Assembly (NCBI GenBank): GCA_019695175.1
Contig: JAIBAM010000007.1
Location: 28,839-92,838 of the forward strand
Source: Bdellovibrionales bacterium
GTDB lineage: Bacteria > Bdellovibrionota > Bdellovibrionia > Bdellovibrionales > UBA1609
DNA length: 64,000 nt
Direction of reading: 5' to 3'
Position 1 is the first letter of the stretch. Each line of letters begins with the position of its first letter. Of the stretch, positions 19,134 to 32,245 are shown piece by piece. The translations under genes and the position numbers were made by a program. The notes beneath the pieces were generated by a model, which saw only the letters and a list, made by a program, of their open reading frames with translations, made no database searches and was not told the DNA's origin.

Positions 19134-19658
19134 ATGTCAAAAATGATATTTCTCTTTTTATTCTCTATTGCGTTTTTGCATTCTAATGCATCTGTATCCA
19201 AAAAATCTGATTCCGTGGGAAACTTGATTAAAAATCCACCTACTTTACTTGGGGGGAGCTTACCGGAAGGGGAAAAAGCTCTTTATATTAAAATTGTAGA
19301 AAGTTATCAGCAAGGGGACTTAGTCAAACTTCTTCAACTCAAGAACATTTTATTGTCTTATTATCCTACAAGCATACATTGCGATAACGCCTTATATCTT
19401 TTGGGATCACTAGAGTTTCAAAAGGGAAAAATTGCTGAGTCCATTCATACCTTTTCGACTCTCATTGAACACTTTCCTTCAGGGAATAAAAGACCTGCGG
19501 CACTGTACGCAAAAAGCATGGCTTATTCTAAGCTCAATTTGCCGCAAATTTCTCAAAAAATATTAAGTGAAATAGTTAAAACTTACCCAGGGAGTCCAGA
19601 GTCTCAGCGGGCATGGATTGATTTACGCTTACTTCAATCTCCTTCGGTGAAAAACTAG
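19134..19658 (+). CDS. Exported TPR-repeat protein (YbgF/CpoB-like)
   Basis: A 174-residue protein with a signal peptide (about residues 1-20, ending NAS) and a helical TPR region: repeated patterns such as CDNALYLLGSLEFQKGKIAE and PAALYAKSMAYSKL, as in the TolA-binding/BamD-like TPR proteins of the periplasm. Too short for a complete CpoB and without its N-terminal coiled coil. Followed 51 nt later by the LysM gene; the two may form an envelope operon. Function otherwise unknown. Confidence 0.72.
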   Translation: MSKMIFLFLFSIAFLHSNASVSKKSDSVGNLIKNPPTLLGGSLPEGEKALYIKIVESYQQGDLVKLLQLKNILLSYYPTSIHCDNALYLLGSLEFQKGKIAESIHTFSTLIEHFPSGNKRPAALYAKSMAYSKLNLPQISQKILSEIVKTYPGSPESQRAWIDLRLLQSPSVKN

Positions 19659-19709
19659 AAACGAACTATTGGGTTTGAGTTATTAACCGTCGAACAAGGA
19701 AGTTCAGGC

Positions 19710-21704
19710 GTGAAATTATTTAAAAAATATTCTTTTGTTATAATGTTTTGCTTTTTTATGAGTGCTTTACTCCACGCTCAAGACGAGCTGAGTATCGAAG
19801 ATGAAATTTCTGAAAGTGAAAGTCTTTCTGGTGAAAGTTCTTCCGGCGAAGACATCTCAAGTAAAAACTTAGATTCAGCGACAGATGATTTTTCTGATGA
19901 GTCTAATACAATTGATGCAACAAAGGATTCTTCAAGACAAACGGCTTCTGAGTCGAATCAGAATGAGCCGATTCAAGATGAGTTAAATGAAGATAGTTTA
20001 GACGGAGATAAAATTGTTGATGAAGCCAATGAAGAAGATGTGAACTTTGATGACTTTGCCGAAGAAGATAACAATCAAAAAAATTCTGACAAGGCCCTCA
20101 AGGAGGAAAAAGACATTAATGAGATGGATCTTGAACCCTTGGAGGCAGACGAAAAGCTGACCGATAAAGCTGAAGAAGTAAAGCCTGACCCTGTCGTGGA
20201 AAAAACCCCGGAACCAGAACAAAACATCCCACCATCTCCACCTTTTTTATCTCCAGAGCCGGTCACCACTCAGTCAGTAAATGATAATCAACCAGACTTA
20301 AACTATGAATCAAAACTCTATGATATTTATTTAAACTACTATAGTAAAAAGTTGACCGATCAAGAATGGCAAACACTTATTGGGGAACGGCAAAGTGAAA
20401 TTTACAGAATTCAGCCGGGAGATACTTTATGGGGTATCAGTAAAACATTTTTTAATGATGGGAATTATTGGCCGAAAATTTGGCAAATGAATAGTTCTAT
20501 CACCAATCCCCATTTAATTCAGACTGGGAACACCATTCATTTTTTACTGGGAACAGAGTCTGAAACTCCAGCTTTTGCTGTGACTGAAGGTGGAGAGGAA
20601 TCCTTATCAGTTCCTTTAGCTGAAGGGGAAGATGACAGCCCCAGTACGAAAGTGGCGGGAGATCCAACCGGAAATTCCAATTCACCAAGTGACGAGATTG
20701 AAATTCCCCCTCCTTCCGTAAAGTACAATCCAGTTCTTCGAAAGATTCCTTTGAGTCTACCTGAAAGTATCATCACAAGAACATCATTGGGGGTTTATGA
20801 TGATCTGGGTGTTGATTACGGCCACCGTCCCATTCTAGATTTAAAAGAGACCAAATATTTGGAAAGTTTTATTGATGAAGAAAACCTACCCTTTGATGGA
20901 GTGATACAAGAAATTGAAGGTTCGAATAGAACCGCGGCGGCCTTGCAATATGTCTATGTAACTTTTTCTCGCGGTAAAGCACGAATTGGTGAACTTTATA
21001 CTGTCATTGAAAAAAATGGTCCAGTAGAGCGAGTGAATGATGAAATTGCGGCCAGGGATTTAGGTTTTCGTTATCAAATTTTAGGAGAGACCAAACTTAC
21101 AGAATTACTATCCAGTTCTTCTGAAGATCCAAAAAATCCAACCGAAACCTTTAGAGCACTTGTTACAAAAAGCCTGACTCATGTTCCATTGGGTTCCAGA
21201 TTGGTTAAAGGTGCCATTCCACTTGTGAATACGATATCTGAGGGTGAAAAAGGTACCGGCGTGTTTCAACTCATTGGAGCGTCATTGGTAGATTATCAAA
21301 AAACCTATTCACTTTACTCTATTGCATTTATTTCAGGTGGTGAAAGTAAAGGACTAAAACCAGGTCAAGTTTATACCATTCGAGCGAACACTAGAGTCAG
21401 AAATCCTGATTCAAAAGTAAAAGAAAGTTACATTCCAATTGGTAAAATCAAAATTGCAAAAGTTGGAAAAAACTTCAGTACGGGTATCATAGTGAAAGTG
21501 TGGGATTCTATCTTTGTAGGGGATATTACAGGGGAAGGAAAAGTACTTCCTCCAGAAAAAGAGACCGATCGAAATAAAAAAACAGCGAGATCCAGCAGTC
21601 TAGAGGACTCCTCAAGTGAAATGAATATAGACGAAAGCTTAGAGCCTGAAACCGATGCTAACCAAAGTGGGGAGGATGACTTTAACGAGGAGTTGGAATT
21701 GTAA
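19710..21704 (+). CDS. Exported LysM-domain envelope protein with long acidic N-terminal region
   Basis: A 664-residue protein from GTG at 19710 with a signal peptide (about residues 1-23, ending LHA). Residues about 24-190 are extremely acidic and Ser/Asn-rich (runs of Glu/Asp), probably disordered. A LysM peptidoglycan-binding domain follows at about 231-278 (YRIQPGDTLWGISKTFFNDG). The remaining 380 residues contain beta-rich repeats with 'GE(L/K)YTV' and 'GQVYTIRAN' turns, and an acidic tail ends the protein. It probably sits in the periplasm bound to peptidoglycan. No catalytic motif seen. A hairpin with 9-bp arms lies just downstream (21720-21745). Confidence 0.82.
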   Translation: MKLFKKYSFVIMFCFFMSALLHAQDELSIEDEISESESLSGESSSGEDISSKNLDSATDDFSDESNTIDATKDSSRQTASESNQNEPIQDELNEDSLDGDKIVDEANEEDVNFDDFAEEDNNQKNSDKALKEEKDINEMDLEPLEADEKLTDKAEEVKPDPVVEKTPEPEQNIPPSPPFLSPEPVTTQSVNDNQPDLNYESKLYDIYLNYYSKKLTDQEWQTLIGERQSEIYRIQPGDTLWGISKTFFNDGNYWPKIWQMNSSITNPHLIQTGNTIHFLLGTESETPAFAVTEGGEESLSVPLAEGEDDSPSTKVAGDPTGNSNSPSDEIEIPPPSVKYNPVLRKIPLSLPESIITRTSLGVYDDLGVDYGHRPILDLKETKYLESFIDEENLPFDGVIQEIEGSNRTAAALQYVYVTFSRGKARIGELYTVIEKNGPVERVNDEIAARDLGFRYQILGETKLTELLSSSSEDPKNPTETFRALVTKSLTHVPLGSRLVKGAIPLVNTISEGEKGTGVFQLIGASLVDYQKTYSLYSIAFISGGESKGLKPGQVYTIRANTRVRNPDSKVKESYIPIGKIKIAKVGKNFSTGIIVKVWDSIFVGDITGEGKVLPPEKETDRNKKTARSSSLEDSSSEMNIDESLEPETDANQSGEDDFNEELEL

Positions 21705-21719
21705 AAAAATATTTTAGTT

Positions 21720-21745
21720 TCAAGGTGATTGCTGCGTCACTTTGA
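21720..21745 (+). other. Hairpin downstream of the LysM gene
   Basis: TCAAGGTGA and TCACTTTGA (one G-T pair) flank an 8-nt loop. There is no T-tract after it, so it may protect the mRNA 3' end rather than act as an intrinsic terminator. Confidence 0.35.
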
Positions 21746-21817
21746 TATGAAACGATTTGAAATCCTGCGATTGGATCCTCCGGTTTTTGTCCGATAAGCG
21801 GTTTTTTTGTTCCTCAA

Positions 21818-22720
21818 ATGAAATCATTGCATTTCAGAATATGCATTTTGTTTGCAAGGTTGTTAGGAATGATAACACCTTCAATGCAATTAGCCATATT
21901 AAGCTGGGTCACAACTAAAATTGAAGCCCAACATATTGTCAGAGCTATTGGAACCTCAACTTTTAAAGAGGCCTTAGAAGTTTGTGGTTTAACAGCTTTG
22001 TCTTCATTTTTTTTTCAGCATTGGAAAAGCTCAAAAATTATGGGTTGGGTTGAAAAAGTTGAAAAAAAAGAAATAAATATTATAATTTTTGGCGATAAAA
22101 ATTACCCCAAACTTCTCTACGACTTACCAAATCCTCCACTGCTTCTCTCGACTGTAGGGGAAGTTAATTTTAACAATGAACTTTGTTTATCTATTGTGGG
22201 AAGTCGTAATCCATCACAATTGTCCCTTCGATGGATGGAATCTCACCTGCCCCATGTTTTATTAAAAAAAGAAGTTATTATCATAAGTGGAGGAGCTAAG
22301 GGTTTGGATCAAAAAGCCCATTATTTAGCTATTACCTCAGGTAGAAAAACTGTGTCTGTCCTTCCGGTGGGTCTCAAATACCGTTATCCAAAAAACTTTG
22401 AGCCTCTGGAAAATGCGATTATAAAAAGCGGTGGAGCAATTCTTAGCCCATTTCCTCCAGACACACCACTTTACAAAAGTAATTTCTGGTACCGAAATCA
22501 AATCATTGCAGCCTTAGGAAAAAAACTCTTTGTCGTAGAGGCTAATAGAAAGAGTGGAAGTCTACTAACAGCAAAACTGGCCATAGATATTGGTCGCAGC
22601 ATTGCAACCCTTCCCATATCACCAATGGCTGGGGTTGGACTGGGGGGTCTCGATCTTATTGTGGATGGCTGTCAGCCGTTGAGGGACAGTGAAGATTTAA
22701 TGATATTTTTAGATCAGTAA
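21818..22720 (+). CDS. dprA: DNA-processing protein DprA/Smf
   Basis: A 300-residue DprA with the Rossmann-like DNA_processg_A domain: LCLSIVGSRNPSQLS, VIIISGGAKGLDQKAHYLAI, VSVLPVGLKYRYPKN and SNFWYRNQIIAALGKKLFVVEA are the family's conserved blocks. DprA binds incoming single-stranded DNA in the cytoplasm and loads RecA during transformation. Residues 1-75 are a helical SAM-like region; the winged-helix domain found at the C-terminus of many DprA proteins is missing. Its proximity to the comEC-like genes supports a DNA-uptake role. Confidence 0.92.
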   Translation: MKSLHFRICILFARLLGMITPSMQLAILSWVTTKIEAQHIVRAIGTSTFKEALEVCGLTALSSFFFQHWKSSKIMGWVEKVEKKEINIIIFGDKNYPKLLYDLPNPPLLLSTVGEVNFNNELCLSIVGSRNPSQLSLRWMESHLPHVLLKKEVIIISGGAKGLDQKAHYLAITSGRKTVSVLPVGLKYRYPKNFEPLENAIIKSGGAILSPFPPDTPLYKSNFWYRNQIIAALGKKLFVVEANRKSGSLLTAKLAIDIGRSIATLPISPMAGVGLGGLDLIVDGCQPLRDSEDLMIFLDQ

Positions 22721-22938
22721 CGCATTATATCAAAAAAAATTGAACGCCTAAAATAAAGAATCTCATAGAAAAGTAAAACACAAACACCAGGCTACAAAGT
22801 CCACTCCAACAAGTGCTTTGCTTTTGTAGCTCATGGTGTATTTACGTTTTTTAAAAGAGCTAACTTACGAAAATATTTAAGCAAAATGTCAGGAGATTAG
22901 AAAAAGAAAAATAATTACAAAAATATTTTTAAAAGGGG

Positions 22939-22967
22939 TTGACGTAAGATCTTTATTTCTTTAGAAA
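22939..22967 (+). promoter_or_regulatory. Likely rRNA operon promoter
   Basis: TTGACG (22939-22944) and TAGAAA (22962-22967) with a 17-nt spacer, preceded by an A/T-tract resembling an UP element. It is the best promoter match in the 423-nt leader upstream of 16S rRNA; the rest of the leader holds boxA and the 5' arm of the processing stem. Confidence 0.6.
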
Positions 22968-22987
22968 CCTATCTCTCGCAAACACAA

Positions 22988-23000
22988 TGTTCTTTGAAAA
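22988..23000 (+). promoter_or_regulatory. boxA-like antitermination motif, leader copy
   Basis: TGTTCTTTGAAAA in the rRNA leader matches the bacterial boxA element bound by NusB/S10 for rRNA antitermination. A near copy (TGATCTTTGAAAA) recurs before the 23S gene. Confidence 0.65.
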
Positions 23001-23006
23001 CTAAAT

Positions 23007-23033
23007 AGCTAGTCAAAACAAATGGTTTTGGGT
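23007..23033 (+). other. 5' arm of the 16S rRNA processing stem
   Basis: AGCTAGTCAA plus AATGGTTTTGGGT here is complementary to ACCCAAAACATTGACTAGCT at 24716-24735 downstream of 16S, apart from a short bulge. The two arms enclose the 16S gene and form the expected RNase III stalk. An additional local hairpin (AATCTAA/TTAGATT) follows within 23043-23063. Confidence 0.7.
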
Positions 23034-23143
23034 CTCAATCAAAATCTAATAAATTTAGATTGAGTCAATTTTTAAATTTTAATGTCAGCGATCACGCAAT
23101 AACGTGAAAAGCCAGACACTTCATTTTTAAGATTAATAATTTT

Positions 23144-24669
<1,526 letters not shown>

Positions 24670-24813
24670 TGTTTGTTTTTCAACAAGGTGTATGAAAAAC
24701 ATTTTCCGTGGTCATACCCAAAACATTGACTAGCTGTTTAGTTTTGAGAGAACAACGCAATGAAATCATTTAGAAATAATAGATTTCATTATTAAGCTGT
24801 GGTCGTACTGTAT

Positions 24814-24890
<77 letters not shown>

Positions 24891-24940
24891 TGAATAAAGC
24901 TAATTGTTTTATTAACTATTAGCTTTGTACATGGATTAAC

Positions 24941-24953
24941 TGATCTTTGAAAA
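24941..24953 (+). promoter_or_regulatory. boxA-like motif, 16S-23S spacer copy
   Basis: TGATCTTTGAAAA followed by TTAAATAG, a close copy of the leader boxA (TGTTCTTTGAAAACTAAATAG). A spacer boxA before 23S is typical of rRNA operons and supports antitermination through 23S. Confidence 0.6.
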
Positions 24954-25025
24954 TTAAATAGAAAATTAGTAATAAACTTAAGAGAGTTAGAATTACATAA
25001 TAATTTCTTTATAAATTGAAATTAG

Positions 25026-25057
25026 ATTCAAGTAATTCTTAGCAAGGTGAGTTCAAA

Positions 25058-25060
<3 letters not shown>
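25026..25060 (+). other. 5' arm of the 23S rRNA processing stem
   Basis: The stretch containing AGTAATTCTTAGCAAG, GTGAGTT and AAATTT pairs with its complement at about 28030-28067 (CTTGCTAAGAATTATTTGAG preceded by AACTCAC), leaving a few bulged bases. It forms a long stalk that brings the 23S ends together. Confidence 0.75.
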
Positions 25061-28030
<2,970 letters not shown>

Positions 28031-28087
28031 AATTTTGTAACTCACAGCTTGCTAAGAATTATTTGAGTTTATTTTCTTTTTTAAGTT

Positions 28088-28206
28088 TGCTGGTGTCTAT
28101 AGCGGCGGGGCCACACCTGATCCCATCCCGAACTCAGAAGTTAAGCCCGCCAGCGGCGATGGTAGTGCAGCGGTAACGCTGTGGGAGAGTAGCACGATGC
28201 CAGCTT
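28088..28206 (+). rRNA. rrf: 5S ribosomal RNA
   Basis: About 118 nt with terminal helix GCTGGTGTC/GATGCCAGC, and the conserved CCCGAACTCAGAAGTTAAG and GGGAGAGTAG segments. Lies about 58 nt after 23S and just before the terminator. Confidence 0.94.
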
Positions 28207-28214
28207 TTTTCTTG

Positions 28215-28246
28215 ACCCGATCTGGAAACAGATCGGGTTTTTTTTT
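28215..28246 (+). terminator. Intrinsic terminator of the rRNA operon
   Basis: Perfect 10-bp stem ACCCGATCTG/CAGATCGGGT with a GAAA tetraloop and a run of eight or nine T. One of the clearest terminators in the window. Confidence 0.95.
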
Positions 28247-28382
28247 AAATCAGTTACATATTTTTTGAACTTTGTTTTCTTTAGATGTAGGTCAACACTG
28301 GAGTCAATCCAACTGAACGGTTTAGGCCAAGACGTTTCAGTAGATTTAGGATAAAAATTTTATTTCGAATAAGGACATTAGG

Positions 28383-29177
28383 TTATTTATTTTTTAGGAA
28401 GATGAGGTGGCGTGCCAGTTCAGTAAAACCAAAACTTTCTTTGGATGGGCACAGGTATTTCGGATGGTTTTTTAAGTCTGCTAAATAGGGTGTCACATTA
28501 TTTACTGCAAAGGAGTTTTGAAAAAACTCAAACATGGGTTCATCATTTGGTGAATCACCAATGAAGGCAATTTTTTCTTTTATATTTTCAATAGACTCAC
28601 CAAGCCAATTTTTACAGTACCATACACAAGCGCTAAGCTTATCATATTCTCCAAACCATCCATTTACATGAATGTTGCTGATTTTTGCTTGAGCACCTTG
28701 TTTGAAAAAAATTTCCTGAATCCTATAAATTGCTTCTCTGGGTAGTGGAGGGTTAAGGTCTTCGGCAAAATCAATTGCCAGATCAAATTTGCGTGTAAAT
28801 TGATCTGAAGCAATTTTTGCTTCAGGTACTTCAGATTGGATTATGGAAATGATTTTTGAAATTTTACCTTGGTTTTTTAAATGTTCATCCTCACTAATTG
28901 TTTCGTACCGAAGTATTTTTTTTTGATCTTCAGAATAATGGTAGGCTAAAGCACCATTTTCGCCAATGACTCCGTGAACGGGCCATGTTCTTGCAATCAT
29001 GTCACACCATCCGGCGGGTCGACCGGTGACGGGGATAACGGCAATTCCTGAATTGTAGAGGTCCCAAAGAGCTTGATAACTATTAGATGGAATTTTGCCC
29101 TGCTCAGTCATGGTTCCATCTATGTCGGTGAATAAATAGCGGACAGAATTTTTTTGGAAGAGGTGCATTGGGAGCAT
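28383..29177 (-). CDS. HAD-superfamily (IIB, Cof/sucrose-phosphatase-like) hydrolase
   Basis: A 264-residue phosphatase of the HAD IIB class. Motif I is FTDIDGTMT near the N-terminus (nucleophile and acid/base Asp), motif II is IPVTGRPAGWCD, and motif IV is IAFIGDSPNDEPMFEFF. The cap insert lies between these. Closest in style to mannosyl-3-phosphoglycerate or sucrose/trehalose phosphatases; the substrate cannot be told from sequence. Stands alone downstream of the rRNA operon, opposite strand. Confidence 0.82.
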   Translation of the reverse strand: MLPMHLFQKNSVRYLFTDIDGTMTEQGKIPSNSYQALWDLYNSGIAVIPVTGRPAGWCDMIARTWPVHGVIGENGALAYHYSEDQKKILRYETISEDEHLKNQGKISKIISIIQSEVPEAKIASDQFTRKFDLAIDFAEDLNPPLPREAIYRIQEIFFKQGAQAKISNIHVNGWFGEYDKLSACVWYCKNWLGESIENIKEKIAFIGDSPNDEPMFEFFQNSFAVNNVTPYLADLKNHPKYLCPSKESFGFTELARHLIFLKNK

Positions 29178-29432
29178 AAAAGTCCTTATAAAAGTTGAAT
29201 TCGTAAAAAAACTAATTCAAGCTCAAATTTACCATTCATATTAATGTAAATTGTGGAAAAGAAAAATGGAATGAAGAAGTTTAGTTCTCAACTATGGGAT
29301 AAAAAAATATATAAAATTGTAATAGAACATGGCTGCGTGGGTTTAGTAAAAGGACAAAGGGTAGGTAGTTTTTAAAGTTCTGTAATTTTTTTTGAAGTAT
29401 AATTTGGGGATTGACATAAATACTGGGGTTGA

Positions 29433-32198
29433 ATGCTAATGATTAAAAAGAAATCGCTAAGTAAACAAAAAGTTAATAAAAATATAAAAAGCAAAACAAA
29501 TCAAAAAACTATAAAAAGTAGTCAGAATGCCTCTAAAAAATTAGTTATTGTTGAGTCTCCAACTAAAGCAAAAACTATTCGTAAGTTTTTGGACTCTTCT
29601 TATATGGTTGAATCTTGTATGGGGCACGTGCGAGATTTGCCCCAATCTGCAAAAGATATTCCTGAAAAGTTTAAGAAACAGTCTTGGGCAAACTTAGGAG
29701 TAAATGTAGAGAGTCGATTTGAACCGATTTATTGTATTCCAAAAAATAAGTTAAAAATAGTCCAAGAACTTAAAGAGAAACTACAACAAGCTAGTGAACT
29801 GATTTTGGCAACGGACGAAGATAGAGAAGGTGAAAGTATCTCTTGGCACTTGGTTGAATTACTTAAACCCAGTATAAAATATAAAAGAATGGTATTTCAT
29901 GAAATAACCAAAGAGGCGATTTTAAACGCTCTGGAAAAGTTTCGTAATATCGATGAAAATTTGGTTAGGGCTCAAGAAGCTAGAAGAGTTTTGGATCGTC
30001 TGGTGGGATATACAATCTCGCCTTTACTTTGGAAAAAAGTTGCCTTTGGACTGTCGGCTGGTCGAGTGCAATCAGTGGCGGTTAGACTTATTGCTGAAAG
30101 AGAACAGGAGAGGATAAGATTTAAAAAAGCTGTCTATTCCACATTGGTTGCTCAAAATAAAAAAGGATCAGCCACTTTTGAAAGTAAATTGTATTCATAC
30201 AAAAGCAGAAAAATAGCCTTGGGGCGGGATTTTGACGGAGAAACAGGAAAATTATTTCAAGAAAAAGTTGAGAACACCCTGCACTTATTGGAACCAGAAG
30301 CACTTAGAATAAGTGAAATGGTTAGCAAGTTAAGTTGGATTGTGGAAGACGTGGAAGAAAAACCAATATCTAGAAAGCCAAGTGCACCCTTTATAACGTC
30401 TACGCTCCAACAAGAAGCTAATCGCAAATTAGGTCTGGGAGCTAGAGAAACAATGTCAATTGCGCAGAAACTTTATGAAAATGGATTGATAACTTATATG
30501 AGAACAGATTCTACCAATCTGTCAGCCCAGGCGATTGAAGCATGTCGTTCTAGTATTTTAAGTATTTTTGGCAAAGAATATTTACCATCCGAACACAGAG
30601 ATTACACCTCCAAAAAAGTAAAGGGGGCTCAGGAAGCCCATGAAGCTATTCGCCCCGCTGGGACAAAATTTATTGTTCCAGAAAGTTCAGGATTAATGGG
30701 CATTCAATATTCACTCTATGAACTAATATGGAGGCGAACTATTGCTTCTCAAATGGTAAATTCACAGCATAAACAGGTAAGTTTAAAATTGAGAGCTGGA
30801 GATGCTTTATTCAATGCTTCAGGAATGACGGTAGAATTTTCGGGATATTTGAAGGTTTACTCTGACAGTGAGGAAGATAGTTCTGAAAAAGAAGTGCATT
30901 TGCCACGGCTAAAGGTAGGTGATTCTGTTGAGTGCCTTAGGGTAAATTTTCTAAACCATGAAACAAAACCCCCATCGCGATATAATGAAGCTTCATTAAT
31001 TCAAACACTTGAAAAAGAAGGCGTAGGACGCCCTTCGACGTATGCAGCAATTATTAGTACGATTCAGGATCGAGGCTATGTAAAGAAAAATAATAACATT
31101 TTATATCCAACCTTTACGGCACTTGTAGTCATTAAACTTTTAAGTCGCTATTTACCAGACTACGTGGATTTAAAATTTACCTCGGCAATGGAAGAAAGAC
31201 TTGATGATATAGCAAGTGGAGAATTGGATTGGGTTAAATATTTAACGAGTATTTATTTTGGAACTCAAGGATTAAAAGCTCAGGTGGATATGCAAGAAAA
31301 AGCTATTAAAGGCGATGATTCCAGAGCTATTACATTTAATAATTTGCCTGGTCTTATTTTTAAAGTAGGCAGATACGGGGCCTATGTTTGTCGCAAAAAT
31401 CAAAGTGAAGAGGTTTGTGCGTCACTTCCCGAAACTATATTTCCTGGCGACATGACAAGCGAGACTGCCAATAAATTAATTGATCAAAAAATATCTGGAG
31501 CTGATGCGCTTGGTCATGATCCTCTCACTGGTCTACCTGTTTATGTACTCACTGGCCGCTTCGGTCCTTATGTACAATTGGGTGATATGAATCTCAATGA
31601 AGAAAAGGAAAAGACACCCAAATCAAAAAGTAAACGAAAGTCTTCTCATAAAGAAGAGCCAAACTTTAAGGAGATAAAAGGTCAGAAGAAAAAGGAGATG
31701 GAAAATAAAGTGGCAATTAAGCCAAAACGAATGTCCATTCCCACAATGATGGATCCTGCAAAAATTACTTTGAAGCAAGCTTTAGACTTACTGTCATTAC
31801 CAAAAAAATTAGGAACACATCCATCATCAGGAAAAGAAGTCAAAAAGGGATTGGGTCGTTTTGGGCCTTACGTGGTTCATGATGGTGACTTTAGATCTGT
31901 GCCCAAGACCGATGACATTTTCCAAGTGAGTTTAGAAAGGGCGCTTGAGCTGCTGGCTCAACCAAAAAAAGGTAGAGGAAGGGCATCTCCTATTAGAGAG
32001 TTGGGTTTACATCCAGATTTAAAAGAGGAAATACTTATTTTTAATGGCAAGTTTGGACTCTATTTAAAAGTAGGAAAACTAAATGTTTCTCTGCCTGAGG
32101 GTGTGAAACCAGAAGAGGTAGATAGGGATCAGGCACTGAAGCTCATTGCAGAAAAAAGCGAAAAATCCCAACCTTCAAAGTCAAAGAGGAAAAAGTAA
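29433..32198 (+). CDS. topA: DNA topoisomerase I
   Basis: A 921-residue type IA topoisomerase relaxing negative supercoils. After a Lys-rich N-terminal extension of about 35 residues comes the Toprim domain (LVIVESPTKAKTIRKFL; LATDEDREGESISWHL). The active-site Tyr355 lies in GLITYMRTDSTNLS, and GVGRPSTYAAII is conserved. In place of the usual C4 zinc ribbons, the C-terminus has repeated basic units with (G)RFGPYV-type cores (GRYGAYV, GRFGPYV twice, GKFGLYL) separated by Lys-rich linkers. Such repeats are known in zinc-less topoisomerase I variants. A second start (ATG 29439) is two codons downstream. Confidence 0.95.
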   Translation: MLMIKKKSLSKQKVNKNIKSKTNQKTIKSSQNASKKLVIVESPTKAKTIRKFLDSSYMVESCMGHVRDLPQSAKDIPEKFKKQSWANLGVNVESRFEPIYCIPKNKLKIVQELKEKLQQASELILATDEDREGESISWHLVELLKPSIKYKRMVFHEITKEAILNALEKFRNIDENLVRAQEARRVLDRLVGYTISPLLWKKVAFGLSAGRVQSVAVRLIAEREQERIRFKKAVYSTLVAQNKKGSATFESKLYSYKSRKIALGRDFDGETGKLFQEKVENTLHLLEPEALRISEMVSKLSWIVEDVEEKPISRKPSAPFITSTLQQEANRKLGLGARETMSIAQKLYENGLITYMRTDSTNLSAQAIEACRSSILSIFGKEYLPSEHRDYTSKKVKGAQEAHEAIRPAGTKFIVPESSGLMGIQYSLYELIWRRTIASQMVNSQHKQVSLKLRAGDALFNASGMTVEFSGYLKVYSDSEEDSSEKEVHLPRLKVGDSVECLRVNFLNHETKPPSRYNEASLIQTLEKEGVGRPSTYAAIISTIQDRGYVKKNNNILYPTFTALVVIKLLSRYLPDYVDLKFTSAMEERLDDIASGELDWVKYLTSIYFGTQGLKAQVDMQEKAIKGDDSRAITFNNLPGLIFKVGRYGAYVCRKNQSEEVCASLPETIFPGDMTSETANKLIDQKISGADALGHDPLTGLPVYVLTGRFGPYVQLGDMNLNEEKEKTPKSKSKRKSSHKEEPNFKEIKGQKKKEMENKVAIKPKRMSIPTMMDPAKITLKQALDLLSLPKKLGTHPSSGKEVKKGLGRFGPYVVHDGDFRSVPKTDDIFQVSLERALELLAQPKKGRGRASPIRELGLHPDLKEEILIFNGKFGLYLKVGKLNVSLPEGVKPEEVDRDQALKLIAEKSEKSQPSKSKRKK

Positions 32199-32245
32199 CA
32201 ATAAAATCAGTTTTATGAATTGGAAAATTACGAGCTAACAAAAAT

